Shown here: piece after piece, positions 26,471 through 35,538 of the stretch
Layout of the letters: each line of letters begins with the position of its first letter
Numbering within the stretch: position 1 is the stretch's first letter
Assembly (NCBI GenBank): GCA_023435265.1
Contig: JAEYRZ010000115.1
Location: 33,537 to 97,536, forward strand
Reading direction: 5' to 3'
Length of the DNA: 64,000 nt
Source of the DNA: Pseudomonadota bacterium
GTDB lineage: Bacteria; Desulfobacterota; Desulfobacteria; Desulfobacterales; Desulfosarcinaceae
Program-made: the position numbers and the translations under genes
The notes under the pieces: generated by a model
The model's input: only the letters and a program-made list of their open reading frames with translations
The model's database searches: none
Told to the model about the DNA's origin: nothing

Positions 26471-26497
26471 AGAGGGCAGCGTGGAGCGCTGCCCTCT
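26471..26497 (-). terminator. Hairpin downstream of leuA
   Basis: AGAGGGCAGCG (26471-26481) and CGCTGCCCTCT (26487-26497) form a perfect 11-bp stem with a 5-base loop, 10 bases past the leuA stop. On the minus strand it is followed by a short TTT only, so it is a strong hairpin with a weak U-tract. The remaining bases between 26160 and 26470 hold nothing I can name. Confidence 0.7.
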
Positions 26498-26506
26498 GCA
26501 TTTTGA

Positions 26507-28045
26507 TTACAGCCCCTGCGTGGCCTGCAGCGGGTGTGCCTTCAGGTACTCCAGGCGGTTCAGGCCGTTGATGTAGGCCAGTGCGCTGGCGGTCAGGATG
26601 TCGGGATCCGAACCGCGTCCCAGGGCGGTCAGCCCGTTTTCCCTGAGGCGCACGGTCACCTCGCCCTGGGCGTCGGTTCCGCCGGTCAGGGCGCTGATCG
26701 AAAAGCGCATCAGTTCCGACTGGGTGTGGGTCAGCTTGGCGATTGTATTGTAGCAGGCGTCGATGGGTCCGTTGCCGTAGCCGGCATCGCGCACCGAACG
26801 GCCGTTGATCGAGAGCTGAACGCTGGCCATGGGCATCACCGTGGTGCCGGCGCTGACGTGCAGGTACTGCAAGGCGAAGATGTCGGTGGTGCGCAGCACA
26901 CCTTCGGTAACGATCGCTTCCAGATCTTCGTCCATCACATGCTTTTTCTTGTCCGCCAGCTCTTTGAACTTTTTGAAGACCAGGTTCAGTTCCTCATCGG
27001 AGAGATCGTAGCCGATCTCCTTCAGGCGGCTGCGCAGGGCATGCCGTCCGGAATGCTTGCCCATCACCATTTTCGTGGCGCTCAAGCCGATCGTTTCGGG
27101 CCGCATGATTTCGTAGGTCATGGGATTCTTGAGCATGCCGTCCTGGTGGATGCCGGCTTCATGCGCAAAGGCGTTGGCGCCCACGACGGCCTTGTTGGGC
27201 TGCACGATGATGCCCGTGATCAGGCTTACCAGGCGGCTGGTGGGGTAGAGGTGCTCGGTCTGGATGCGGGTGGCCAGCGGCAGGTAGTTGCCGCGCGTGT
27301 GCAGGGCCATGACCACCTCTTCGAGAGAAGTGTTGCCCGCCCGTTCGCCGATGCCGTTGATGGTCACTTCGGCCTGGCGCGCGCCGGCCGCAAGCGCCGC
27401 CAGCGTGTTGGCCGTGGCCAGGCCGAGGTCGTTGTGGCAGTGCACGCTGAGCACCGCGCGGTCGATGTTAGGGGTATGCGCGCAGACATACTTCACCAGA
27501 TCGGCGAATTCGCTGGGGATGGCGTAACCGACCGTATCGGGCAGGTTGACCGTGGCGGCGCCCGCTTCGATGGCCGCCCCGAACACGCGGCACAGAAAAT
27601 CGCGGTCGCTGCGCGAACCGTCTTCGGCCGAGAATTCGACGTTGTCGGTGAGCGATTTGGCATAACGCACGGCTTCCACGGCCGCGGCGACCACCTGGTC
27701 GCGGTTCATCTTGAGCTTGTATTCCATGTGGATGTCCGAGGTGGCGATGAACGTGTGGATGCGCGGCTTGACGGCCTTTTTCACGGCAGCCCAGGCGCGG
27801 TCGATGTCGGCCCGGTTGGCGCGCGCCAGTGCGGCCACCTCGGTAGTCTGCAGGCGGGCCGCGATCTGGGAGACGGCTTCATAGTCGCCTTCCGATGCCG
27901 CGGGAAACCCGGCTTCGAGCACATCCACGCCCAGCTTCTCCAATTGGACGGCCAAACGCAGTTTTTCGGCGGTGTTCATACTGGCGCCCGGCGACTGCTC
28001 GCCGTCGCGCAGGGTGGTATCGAAGATTTTGACGATTTCAGACAT
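26507..28045 (-). CDS. leuA: 2-isopropylmalate synthase
   Basis: This 512-residue enzyme condenses acetyl-CoA with 2-oxoisovalerate, the first committed step to leucine. The HMGL-type TIM barrel starts with IFDTTLRDGEQSPGASM. It has the metal-binding HCHNDLGLA and the second signature GIGERAGNTSLEEVVMAL. The C-terminal regulatory LeuA dimer domain (about 395-512) is present, so leucine feedback is expected. The start is ATG 28045 with GAGGAAAAG upstream; the in-frame extension to 28171 runs through a leader hairpin and is less likely. It is last in the ilvB-ilvN-ilvC-cimA-leuA order but sits after a 246-base spacer with its own hairpins. Confidence 0.96.
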   Translation of the reverse strand: MSEIVKIFDTTLRDGEQSPGASMNTAEKLRLAVQLEKLGVDVLEAGFPAASEGDYEAVSQIAARLQTTEVAALARANRADIDRAWAAVKKAVKPRIHTFIATSDIHMEYKLKMNRDQVVAAAVEAVRYAKSLTDNVEFSAEDGSRSDRDFLCRVFGAAIEAGAATVNLPDTVGYAIPSEFADLVKYVCAHTPNIDRAVLSVHCHNDLGLATANTLAALAAGARQAEVTINGIGERAGNTSLEEVVMALHTRGNYLPLATRIQTEHLYPTSRLVSLITGIIVQPNKAVVGANAFAHEAGIHQDGMLKNPMTYEIMRPETIGLSATKMVMGKHSGRHALRSRLKEIGYDLSDEELNLVFKKFKELADKKKHVMDEDLEAIVTEGVLRTTDIFALQYLHVSAGTTVMPMASVQLSINGRSVRDAGYGNGPIDACYNTIAKLTHTQSELMRFSISALTGGTDAQGEVTVRLRENGLTALGRGSDPDILTASALAYINGLNRLEYLKAHPLQATQGL

Positions 28046-28184
28046 TTTCTTTTCCTCGCTCGTTGATCGATATCGATTCGGTAATCGCCTGTTCCGAAAA
28101 CAGATGGATCTCAATCGACCCGAGCATGCGCCGCAGGAAGAAGGTGCTGATTTCTCCTGCGGCGTAAACACCGACCTTTCGCAT
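28038..28184 (-). CDS. Possible 48-residue leader or small protein before leuA
   Basis: An ATG at 28184 with GGGAG upstream opens a 48-codon frame that ends 8 bases inside leuA. The peptide has a hydrophobic, Phe/Leu-containing middle and a charged tail (ERGKENV). It is not rich in leucine, so it is not a classical attenuation peptide. The stop overlapping leuA would allow translational coupling. No family is recognised. The frame is compatible with a real small protein, but conservation would be needed to tell. Confidence 0.3.
   Translation of the reverse strand: MRKVGVYAAGEISTFFLRRMLGSIEIHLFSEQAITESISINERGKENV
28129..28164 (-). promoter_or_regulatory. Hairpin in the leuA leader
   Basis: CGCCGCAGGA (28129-28138) and TCCTGCGGCG (28155-28164) form a 10-bp perfect stem with a 16-base loop. 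It lies within the small frame upstream of leuA. There is no T-tract, so it is not a terminator; it may act on translation or RNA processing. Confidence 0.4.
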
Positions 28185-28233
28185 AAATTCTCCCATTAAT
28201 GAATGATTCAACCGTTCGGCGGCCGATCCCCCC

Positions 28234-28275
28234 AGAGGGCACAAAGCATGTACCTGGACACTCTTTGTGCCCTCT
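28234..28275. terminator. Strong 13-bp hairpin between cimA and leuA
   Basis: AGAGGGCACAAAG (28234-28246) and CTTTGTGCCCTCT (28263-28275) make a perfect 13-bp stem, 16 bases after the cimA stop. On the minus strand it is followed by a G-run and not a T-run. It is therefore better read as an RNA-stability or partial-termination element than a full terminator. Confidence 0.5.
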
Positions 28276-28291
28276 TTGTCCTCTGTCTAAA

Positions 28292-29866
28292 CTACTGCTT
28301 CGCCAATTTATACTGAAAGCTGTCCGCCAGCGCCTGCCAGCTGGCTTCGATGATATCTTCCGAAACCCCCAGAGTGGCCCAGATGTCGTCCTGGTCGCGC
28401 GATTCGATGAAGACGCGTACGCGCGCCGCGGTGCCCTCGCAGCCGTCGATGACGCGCACCTTGAAATCAACCAGGCGCATACTCTCCAGGTTGGGGAAGA
28501 ACTTGCCCAGCGCCTTGCGCAGGGCGTTGTCCAAGGCGCTGACCGGCCCGCTGCCTTCGGCGGCGGTGATTTCATGCTGGCCGTCCACGGCGATTTTGAT
28601 CGTGGCGTGCGCGACACAATGCTTGTCTTTGTCCTTCTCGATGGTCACGCGGAACGATTCGAGTTCGAAGCGCGGGGTGAACTGCTCGGTACACTTCTGC
28701 AGCAGGATTTTGAGTGAACCCTCGGCCACGTCGAACTGGTAGCCCTTATCTTCGAGGGCCTTGATCTCGGAAACGATCTGCTTGCAACCCACGCCGTTCC
28801 CGCCAAGTTCGACACCCAACTCTCTGGCTTTGTAGGCCACATTGCTCTGGCCCGACATGTCGGAGACCAGCACGCGCCGCTGATTGCCGACCAGCGAAGG
28901 GTCCATGTGCTCGTAGGCGCGCGGCAGTTTCATGATGGCGTTGACATGCAGGCCGCCCTTGTGGGCGAAGGCGCTCTTGCCGACGAAGGGCCGTGAATTG
29001 AGCGGGATCATGTTGGCCGTTTCGCTGACGAAGCGGGAGATGCTTTTGAGCTGGGCTATGTTTGCGGCCGGTATGGTGGGGTGTCCCATTTTCAACGACA
29101 ACACGGGGATCAGGGACATCAGGTCGGCATTGCCGCAGCGTTCGCCGTAGCCGTTGACTGTGCCCTGCACCATCGTCGCGCCGGACTGCACGGCAGCGAT
29201 GGCGTTGGCCACGGCCAGTCCGCAGTCGTTGTGGGTATGGATGCCGATGCGAGCGCGGCAATCCTTCGCGTCCAGGAAGCGCTGGACGGCGTCCACGGCG
29301 GTCTGCACGTCGGAGGGCAGGGTGCCGCCGTTGGTATCGCACAGCACCAGGGTTTCGGCGCCGGCCGCGGCGGCTTCGGCCAGGGTCGCAAGCGCGTAAT
29401 CCGGGTCGTTCTTCCACGCATCGAAGAAATGTTCGGCATCGTAAACCACTTCGCGGCCGTGCGTCCGGAGCAGGACGATGCTGTCGCGGATCATGGCCAG
29501 ATTTTCGGCACGCGTGTTGTCCATGATTTCTTCCACATGCAGCGGCCAGCTCTTGCCGACGATGGCCACGGCCGGCGCGCGGCTGTCGATCAAGGCGCGC
29601 AGGTTGGGATCGTCGGCCGCCCGGGTGTTCGGTTTGCGCGTGGATCCGAAGGCCGTAATGCGGGCATTTTTGAAATTTTCCTTCTGCACCAGTTCATAGA
29701 AACGCCGGTCGCGGATATTGGCGCCCGGCCATCCGCCCTCGATGTAGTGTGCCCCCAGGTCGTCGAGTTTTTTGGCGATGCGCAGCTTCTCTTCGGCAGA
29801 GAAGTTGATGTTCTCTCCCTGAGTGCCATCGCGCAGTGTGGTATCGTAAATCAGAACGGGATGCAT
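28292..29866 (-). CDS. cimA: (R)-citramalate synthase
   Basis: This 524-residue LeuA-family enzyme has the citramalate-synthase branch traits: LIYDTTLRDGTQGENINFSAEEKL, HTHNDCGLAVANAI and GTVNGYGERCGNADL. It also carries a C-terminal regulatory domain from about 400. It makes citramalate from pyruvate and acetyl-CoA, opening the threonine-independent route to 2-oxobutyrate and isoleucine used by many anaerobes. Its place between ilvC and leuA supports this over homocitrate synthase. The start is ATG 29866 (AAGGAT upstream). No threonine deaminase is in the window. Confidence 0.93.
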   Translation of the reverse strand: MHPVLIYDTTLRDGTQGENINFSAEEKLRIAKKLDDLGAHYIEGGWPGANIRDRRFYELVQKENFKNARITAFGSTRKPNTRAADDPNLRALIDSRAPAVAIVGKSWPLHVEEIMDNTRAENLAMIRDSIVLLRTHGREVVYDAEHFFDAWKNDPDYALATLAEAAAAGAETLVLCDTNGGTLPSDVQTAVDAVQRFLDAKDCRARIGIHTHNDCGLAVANAIAAVQSGATMVQGTVNGYGERCGNADLMSLIPVLSLKMGHPTIPAANIAQLKSISRFVSETANMIPLNSRPFVGKSAFAHKGGLHVNAIMKLPRAYEHMDPSLVGNQRRVLVSDMSGQSNVAYKARELGVELGGNGVGCKQIVSEIKALEDKGYQFDVAEGSLKILLQKCTEQFTPRFELESFRVTIEKDKDKHCVAHATIKIAVDGQHEITAAEGSGPVSALDNALRKALGKFFPNLESMRLVDFKVRVIDGCEGTAARVRVFIESRDQDDIWATLGVSEDIIEASWQALADSFQYKLAKQ

Positions 29867-29921
29867 GCTCGATATCCTTGTCGTAGCGGCGCCCGGCCCG
29901 CCGACCGACCGGGCGCGCGGT

Positions 29922-30980
29922 TTACTTATTGCGGCCGCGATTTTCAGGGCGCAGACTGCGCACCGCACGCCCGGCCCGCCACATTTCTGAATCGCCGATG
30001 CGCTTCAATTCGGCATCCAATTTCTCCCGGTAATCCGGCGTGCTGTTGGCCGACAGCACGCGGCGGGTTTCATCGCCGGAAACGACTTTGCGATAGAGTT
30101 CTTGGAAGACCGGCGTCACCGCATCGCGGAACCGGGGGGCCCAGTCCAGCGCGCCGCGCTGGGCGGTGGTGCTGCAGTTGGCATACATCCAGTCCATGCC
30201 GTTGGCGGCCACCAGTCGGATCAGGCTCTGCGTGAGCTCTTCGACCGTTTCGTTGAAAGCTTCGCTGGGGCTGTGGCCGTTCTTGCGCAGCAGCGTGTAT
30301 TGCGCCTCCATGACGCCGGCCAGGCAGCCCATCAGCACCCCGCGTTCACCGGTCAGGTCGCTGTACACCTCTTTTTCGAATGTGGTGGGGAAAAGATATC
30401 CGGAGCCGATGGCGATGCCCAGGGCCAGCGTGCGCTCCTTGGCGCGGCCGGTGGCGTCCTGGAAAACGGCATAGCTGGAATTGATGCCGCTGCCGTCCAG
30501 GAAGTTGGTGCGCACCGTGGTGCCTGAACCCTTGGGCGCCACCAGGATCACGTCCACGCCTTCGGGCGGTACGATGCCGGTCTGGTCACGGTACACCGCA
30601 CCGAAACCGTGCGAGAAGCACAGCGCCTTGCCGGGTGAGAGACATTTTTTGATGGTCGGCCAGGCCGCCACCTGACCGGCATCGGATAGCAGGAACTGGA
30701 CGATCGTGCCGCGGCCGGCCGCTTCTTCGATGTCGAACAGGGTTTTGCCGGGCACAAACCCGTCATTGACGGCCTTGTCCCATGACTTGCCGCCCTTGCG
30801 CTGCCCCACGATGACATTGACGCCGTTGTCGCGCAGGTTCAAGGCCTGGCCCGGTCCCTGCACGCCGTAGCCGATCACGGCCACGACTTCCTGCGCCAAC
30901 ACCCGGCGGGCCTGTTCCAGGGTGAATTCTTCGGACGTGGTGACTTCCTCGCTGATACCGCCAAAATCGATTAACGCCAT
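29922..30980 (-). CDS. ilvC: Ketol-acid reductoisomerase
   Basis: The 352-residue enzyme catalyses the NADPH-dependent alkyl migration and reduction of acetolactate or acetohydroxybutyrate. The Rossmann motif is GYGVQGPGQALNLRDNG, followed by VGQRKGGKSW, whose Arg/Lys/Ser set favours NADPH. The C-terminal knotted domain includes SDLTGERGVLMG and EAFNETVEEL. AAGGAGAG lies directly ahead of ATG 30980. It is 51 bases after ilvN and 55 before cimA. Confidence 0.96.
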   Translation of the reverse strand: MALIDFGGISEEVTTSEEFTLEQARRVLAQEVVAVIGYGVQGPGQALNLRDNGVNVIVGQRKGGKSWDKAVNDGFVPGKTLFDIEEAAGRGTIVQFLLSDAGQVAAWPTIKKCLSPGKALCFSHGFGAVYRDQTGIVPPEGVDVILVAPKGSGTTVRTNFLDGSGINSSYAVFQDATGRAKERTLALGIAIGSGYLFPTTFEKEVYSDLTGERGVLMGCLAGVMEAQYTLLRKNGHSPSEAFNETVEELTQSLIRLVAANGMDWMYANCSTTAQRGALDWAPRFRDAVTPVFQELYRKVVSGDETRRVLSANSTPDYREKLDAELKRIGDSEMWRAGRAVRSLRPENRGRNK

Positions 30981-31031
30981 TTCACTCTCCTTGAGGTTGG
31001 ATAAATGCGGCCATGAGCGGCCGGTTCACAG

Positions 31032-31538
31032 CTATATTCCTTTTCGGGGTTCGCGGTACAGCGCCGCACTTCCCGTTCTGGCGATTTTCTTGATGCCCAT
31101 GGGCCGCAGTAGATTGATGAAGGCCGTCATCTTCTCCGTGTCGCCGGTGGCTTCGATGATGTAATACACGGGGCCGACATCGATGATCTTGGCGCGGAAG
31201 AGATTGGCCAGGCGCAGGATCTCTTCGCGGTGTTCGGGGCGTGCGGCGCGTACGCAGATCAGGGCCATTTCCCGGCGTACGGCCCGGTTGTCCGACATGT
31301 CGCGCAGCTTGATCACGTTGACCAGTTTGCGCAGTTGTTTTTCGATCTGTTCCAGCACCGGCTTGTTGGCCTGGGTGACGATGGTGATGCGTGAGACTTT
31401 GGGGTCCATGGTCTCCGCCACGCACAGGCTGTCGATGTTGAAACCGCGTCCGCTGAACAAACCGACAACCCGCGACAGGACGCCCGGTTCATTGTCGACC
31501 AGCATCGTCAGGGTGTGTCTTTGGGATTGCACTTCCAT
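31032..31538 (-). CDS. ilvN: Acetolactate synthase small (regulatory) subunit
   Basis: The 168-residue protein has an N-terminal ACT domain (LTMLVDNEPGVLSRVVGLFSGRGFNIDSL) and the C-terminal half typical of IlvH/IlvN (RREMALICVRA, RAKIIDVGPVYYIIEATG). It binds the catalytic subunit and confers valine feedback. It lies 39 bases downstream of ilvB in the same transcript. The name ilvH would be equally valid. Confidence 0.95.
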   Translation of the reverse strand: MEVQSQRHTLTMLVDNEPGVLSRVVGLFSGRGFNIDSLCVAETMDPKVSRITIVTQANKPVLEQIEKQLRKLVNVIKLRDMSDNRAVRREMALICVRAARPEHREEILRLANLFRAKIIDVGPVYYIIEATGDTEKMTAFINLLRPMGIKKIARTGSAALYREPRKGI

Positions 31539-31577
31539 GTCAGCCTCTTTTTATTGGTATGCGGAAAAATAAATCGC

Positions 31578-33296
31578 CTAAACCAGCAGCATTTCAGTGA
31601 TCGGCGCGCCGGCCGGAACCATGGGATAGACGCATTCTTCCGGTTCGACCACGAAATCCATGATCACCGGTCCCGGCGTGGCAAGACCTTCCTGCAGCAC
31701 CGCGCGGACCTCGTCCGGCCTGACGGCGCGCAGTCCGGAAGCGCCGAAGGCCTCGGCCAATTTGACGAAATCGGGCGCGCTGATGGCCGTGTGGGCGTAG
31801 CGGCGGTCGTAAAAAAGCTGCTGCCACTGCCGCACCATGCCCAGGCAGCCGTTGTTGAGTATGACCACCTTGACCGGCAGATTGTACTGCACGGCCGTGG
31901 CCATCTCCTGGATGTTCATTTGAATGCTGCCGTCGCCGGCCACATCCACGACCAGTTTGTCCGGAAAAGCGATCTGGGCGCCGATCGCCGCCGGCAACCC
32001 GAAACCCATGGTGCCCAATCCGCCCGAAGTAATGAAATGGCGAGGAGTATCGAAATGGTAGTACTGAGCGGCCCACATCTGGTTCTGCCCGACTTCGGTT
32101 GTGATGATCGCCCGTCCGCCGGTGAGCTCGTGGAGTTGCTCGATCACATACTGGGGCTTGACCACATCCGGGCTGCGTTCGTAAGCAAGTTTATGGGCGC
32201 TGCGCCAGGCATCGATCTGATCCAGCCACGGCCGGCGATTTTCGGTCCTTTGCGCCGCCGGCTCTGTCTCCAGCATAGCCGTCAATTCACCAAGGCTTAT
32301 TTTGCAATCTCCTACGACCGGTACGGAGACCGGAATGTTTTTGCGGATCGAGGTGGGGTCGATGTCGATGTGCACGATTCTGGCCTGTGCTGCGAAGCTG
32401 TCGGTTTTGCCGGTCACACGATCGTCGAAGCGCACGCCCACGGCAATGAGCAGGTCGCAATTGGAAACGGCCATGTTGGCGCGGTAGGTGCCGTGCATGC
32501 CCAGCATGCCCAGCCAGAGCGGGTCCGAGCCGGGAAAAGCGCCCAAACCCATCAGCGACGTGGTGACCGGAATGCGAAGATCGCGGGCCAGCCGGGTCAG
32601 CTCCGTTGCACAACCGGACAGGATCACACCGCCGCCAGCGAAAATCAGCGGTCGCTGCGCCGACTTGAGTAGTTCCGCCGCTTTGCGCAGCTGTTTGCCA
32701 TTGGGCACGTAGTTGGGATTGTACGAGGGGATGGAAACCGCGGGCGCCGTCCGGTATTCGGTTCTGGCTTTGACCACGTTTTTGGGTATGTCCACCAGCA
32801 CCGGCCCCGGACGCCCGCTGCGGGCGATATGAAAGGCTTCCTTGAGGATACGCTGGAGATCCTCCACACAGCCGACAAGATAATTGTGCTTGGTGCAGGG
32901 GCGGGTGATGCCCACGATGTCCACTTCCTGGAAAGCATCGTTGCCGATCAGCTGCGTTGGGACCTGGCCGGTGATCACCACCAGGGGGATGGAGTCGGCG
33001 TATGCCGTGGCGATGCCGGTCACGGTGTTGGTGGCGCCGGGACCGGAGGTGACCAGGCAGACGCCGACTTTGCCGGTCGCGCGGGCATAACCGTCCGCGG
33101 CATGCACTGCGGCCTGTTCGTGACGCACCAGGATATGCCGGATCGGGTGGCGGATCAGCTCGTCGTACATATCGATGACGGCTCCGCCGGGGAATCCGAA
33201 CATCAGATCGACTTTTTCTTCCTGCAGGGTCGTGAAGAGTATTTGCGCGCCGGTCATTTCCATGGCCTTCACCTCGGGTTTGATTGTGTCCAGCAT
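31578..33296 (-). CDS. ilvB: Acetolactate synthase large (catalytic) subunit
   Basis: The 572-residue ThDP- and FAD-dependent enzyme makes acetolactate or acetohydroxybutyrate. It shows the N-terminal activation loop [14 protein letters not shown] with the catalytic Glu in [23 protein letters not shown]. It also has the FAD region ([11 protein letters not shown]) and the ThDP motif [37 protein letters not shown] stands 8 bases before ATG 33296; ATG 33302 is too close. It is first in the operon, behind the leader attenuator at 33411-33567, so it should be controlled by Ile/Leu/Val supply. Confidence 0.96.
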   Translation of the reverse strand: MLDTIKPEVKAMEMTGAQILFTTLQEEKVDLMFGFPGGAVIDMYDELIRHPIRHILVRHEQAAVHAADGYARATGKVGVCLVTSGPGATNTVTGIATAYADSIPLVVITGQVPTQLIGNDAFQEVDIVGITRPCTKHNYLVGCVEDLQRILKEAFHIARSGRPGPVLVDIPKNVVKARTEYRTAPAVSIPSYNPNYVPNGKQLRKAAELLKSAQRPLIFAGGGVILSGCATELTRLARDLRIPVTTSLMGLGAFPGSDPLWLGMLGMHGTYRANMAVSNCDLLIAVGVRFDDRVTGKTDSFAAQARIVHIDIDPTSIRKNIPVSVPVVGDCKISLGELTAMLETEPAAQRTENRRPWLDQIDAWRSAHKLAYERSPDVVKPQYVIEQLHELTGGRAIITTEVGQNQMWAAQYYHFDTPRHFITSGGLGTMGFGLPAAIGAQIAFPDKLVVDVAGDGSIQMNIQEMATAVQYNLPVKVVILNNGCLGMVRQWQQLFYDRRYAHTAISAPDFVKLAEAFGASGLRAVRPDEVRAVLQEGLATPGPVIMDFVVEPEECVYPMVPAGAPITEMLLV

Positions 33297-33410
33297 ATTC
33301 ATGTTCCTTTGGTCCGTCCCGCGCCGCCGAAGGAGCCCTGCGCGCGATTGCTTTGGATGACGTCCGATGGACCCGCCTGGCGGCCGCGCCCGGAGTGCTG
33401 AGAAAATCCC

Positions 33411-33450
33411 AAAAAAAATCCGCTACCGCCTTTTGGGCGATAACGGATTT
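33411..33450 (-). terminator. Rho-independent attenuator of the ilvB operon
   Basis: On the minus strand a 15-bp stem with two G-U pairs (AAATCCGTTATCGCC with GGCGGTAGCGGATTT) closes a CAAAA-type loop and is followed by eight Ts (33411-33418). It lies about 115 bases upstream of ilvB. Its 5' arm (33435-33446) can pair instead over 12 bp with 33478-33489, which holds the stop codon of the leader peptide. That is a classic terminator/antiterminator switch. Confidence 0.88.
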
Positions 33451-33480
33451 TGTTTTTTGCCGGGGTGCTACTTTAAGCCA

Positions 33481-33567
33481 TTATCGCCCCTTGACCCGGT
33501 CGTCGGCAACACCGACGACGAGAATAATAAGGCTAATAAGGGAAATAATGGCGAAAATGGATTTCAT
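33481..33567 (-). CDS. ilvB leader peptide (Ile/Leu/Val-rich)
   Basis: ATG 33567 opens a 28-residue frame ending in TAA at 33481. Thirteen residues are Ile (6), Leu (3) or Val (4), including the run SLISLIILVVGV. In-frame ATGs at 33573 and 33588 would extend it. A hairpin (33499-33506 with 33512-33519) covers the Val codons. A ribosome reaching the stop would cover the antiterminator strand 33478-33489 and free the terminator. A ribosome stalled at Ile/Leu/Val codons would leave that strand free to pair. This fits regulation by branched-chain aminoacyl-tRNA. Confidence 0.82.
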   Translation of the reverse strand: MKSIFAIISLISLIILVVGVADDRVKGR

Positions 33568-33591
33568 GGTCATCCAGTTCAATTTCATCGC

Positions 33592-33621
33592 TGTTTACCG
33601 TCAACGTACTTTCAAAGTCAA
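33592..33621 (-). promoter_or_regulatory. Candidate promoter of the ilvB operon
   Basis: On the minus strand TTGACT (33616-33621) and TAAACA (33592-33597) are 18 bases apart. A start about 7 bases beyond would give a leader RNA of about 20 bases ahead of ATG 33567. The -10 match is weak. Location supports it more than sequence. Confidence 0.35.
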
Positions 33622-33739
33622 GACAATTATGCGGTACGTTGAGAATCGGGCGGGATTCCCGGCCTTGAGCTTTGGTCGGCGATATGATTGTATGGGTGGC
33701 CTGTTCGGCATTTACTGCCCGCCGTCATCGGAGACCACC

Positions 33740-34747
33740 ATGCGCATCGGCTTTCTGCTGCTTCTACTGATTTCTGGACTGTTCATGGCACTGCCGGTAA
33801 GCGGCGATGAAGGCCCTCTACACGTGAAGAACCGCTTTCCCCTGCACCTGCTTTTTCTGACGCCGCGTCCTGTCGGCCCGGGGCTGCCTGCGGCGGGAGA
33901 ATTCGAGGCGTCGGCGGCCGTCGATTACAGCGCCGTATACTTTCAGCACCAAAACCGGGAATGGGATTTTCTGATCGATCTGGAGATGACCACTTTCGAT
34001 CTGGCGGTTACCTGGGGCCTGACGCAACAAGTCGCCTTGAGCGTCGATCTGGCCCTGGTCAATATGGGCGGCGGATTCCTGGACGGTTTCCTGGAAAATT
34101 ATCATGATGCCCTGGGGGTCTCCAATTATGGCCGCGAAGCGCGCCCCGAGAATGCGTTCGCCTACCGGGCGGCACGGGACGAACAGGTATGGCTTCAGGG
34201 AGAATCGAATACCTGGCAGCTTGCCGACGCGGTGGCATCGGCAATGATCCGGATCCCCGCACCCGCCGCGATGCCTGCGATGAGCAGTGCGCTGATCCCC
34301 GCCGTCAAGCTGCCGCTGGGGGATTCGGAGCGGGGGACGGGCAGCGGCCGCTGGGACGCGGGCCTTTACTGGACGGCGGTATTCGAATTCGCGCCCTGGG
34401 CTATCTACATGATGCCGGGGTTTGCCTTGATCTCCGATCCCCGCACGGACGGGCCCGATGTGGAGTCTCGCGACAGCTACAGTCTTTTGGCCGGCGCAGC
34501 CTATCGTTACGACGCGGATTGGCGCTGGCTGGTTCAACTGAACGGCTACACCTCCCCGCTGCAGCGCACCGGTATTAATCAACTCGATAACGGTGCAGTG
34601 GAGCTTGCATTTGGATTTCACTATCGCCTCAAGCCGAACTGGCGCGTCGAATTCGCCTTCTGCGAAGATTTGACACGCGCCGCACCCGATTTTACCGTAC
34701 ACTTAGGCGTCATATGGAATTATGAACGGAAGGGCGGCCCGGAGTGA
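33740..34747 (+). CDS. DUF3187-like outer-membrane/exported protein
   Basis: From ATG 33740 (GGAG six bases ahead) the protein has 335 residues, with a signal peptide ending near VSG. The mature part is made of alternating amphipathic strands (DYSAVYFQHQ, TFDLAVTWGLTQQVALSVDLALV, WRVEFAFCEDLTRAAPDFTVHLGVIW). The pattern fits a beta-barrel and resembles DUF3187 proteins. The last residues before the tail are aromatic, as in barrel proteins. The frame is open far upstream to 33284, but that part overlaps the ilvB leader on the other strand and is not coding. Substrate and function are unknown. It overlaps the SDR gene by four bases. Confidence 0.8.
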   Translation: MRIGFLLLLLISGLFMALPVSGDEGPLHVKNRFPLHLLFLTPRPVGPGLPAAGEFEASAAVDYSAVYFQHQNREWDFLIDLEMTTFDLAVTWGLTQQVALSVDLALVNMGGGFLDGFLENYHDALGVSNYGREARPENAFAYRAARDEQVWLQGESNTWQLADAVASAMIRIPAPAAMPAMSSALIPAVKLPLGDSERGTGSGRWDAGLYWTAVFEFAPWAIYMMPGFALISDPRTDGPDVESRDSYSLLAGAAYRYDADWRWLVQLNGYTSPLQRTGINQLDNGAVELAFGFHYRLKPNWRVEFAFCEDLTRAAPDFTVHLGVIWNYERKGGPE

Positions 34748-35538
34748 CCCACCCAGATGCCGATTCGGCCTACATCATCACCGGAACCACGCGCGGCATC
34801 GGCCGGGCACTGGCGCAGGCTGTACTCGCGCGCGGAAAGCAGTTGTTCGCGATCTCGCGAACGCCACGAATGCAGCAGGATAGCAGGCGACACGATTATG
34901 CCTGCGATCTGGGCGATCCCGACCAGATCCGCAACACAATGACCGCGGTGATGACGGCGATCGGCCGCATGGCGTGCGCTGATGTGATTCTGATCAACAA
35001 TGCCGGTGTCCTGACCCCCATCGGACCGATCGAAAAAGCCACGGACGACCAGATCCGGCAGCACCTGGCGGTCAACCTGCAGGCCCCGGCGCTGCTGACC
35101 GCTCAATTCATCCGCCTCGGCGATCACGTTCCCGGACGGCGACGGATCATCAACATCACTTCGGGCGCCGGGGAACACCCTTATGCCGGGTGGGCCTTGT
35201 ACTGCGCATCCAAGGCGGCTGTGAATATGCTGACCGCCAGCGTGGCCCTGGAACAGCGTGAACGCGAGCGGCCGGTCGGCGTGTGTGCCGTTGCGCCGGG
35301 CGTCGTCGATACCGATATGCAGCACGTCATCCGGTGCACTTCCGGGGCCGACTTCCCGGAGCGCGAACACTTTGCCCGGCTGCATGCCGAAGGTCGCCTG
35401 GCGCCGCCGGAGCAGGTCGCCGATTTGATCCTGGAACTGGACATTCGTGGGCTTCTCGCCAGCGGCGGGCTGTATGACTTGCGTGACGCACGCCGGCGCG
35501 AGGACGGTTGGGATATCCGGCCGCGTAATCTGGCCTGA
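34744..35538 (+). CDS. Short-chain dehydrogenase/reductase
   Basis: The 264-residue enzyme starts with GTG 34744 in a GTGA overlap with the preceding stop. SDR hallmarks are the cofactor loop TGTTRGIGRALAQAV, the NNAG motif (ILINNAGV), the catalytic Ser in NITSGAG, and YCASK with catalytic Tyr and Lys. The C-terminal APGVVDTDMQ is typical of classical SDRs. Overall pattern is closest to the sepiapterin reductase/YueD-type group, so a carbonyl substrate with NADP(H) is likely. The real substrate cannot be read from sequence. Coupling to the DUF3187 gene has no obvious meaning. Confidence 0.88.
   Translation: MTHPDADSAYIITGTTRGIGRALAQAVLARGKQLFAISRTPRMQQDSRRHDYACDLGDPDQIRNTMTAVMTAIGRMACADVILINNAGVLTPIGPIEKATDDQIRQHLAVNLQAPALLTAQFIRLGDHVPGRRRIINITSGAGEHPYAGWALYCASKAAVNMLTASVALEQRERERPVGVCAVAPGVVDTDMQHVIRCTSGADFPEREHFARLHAEGRLAPPEQVADLILELDIRGLLASGGLYDLRDARRREDGWDIRPRNLA

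Noticed and set aside
26534..28066. 510-codon plus-strand frame opposite leuA
   Set aside because: It mirrors leuA, with a biased composition rich in Gly, His and Val and no motif.
33284..33739. Upstream extension of the DUF3187 frame
   Set aside because: It would lie over the ilvB leader and attenuator. The signal peptide and ribosome site begin at 33740.
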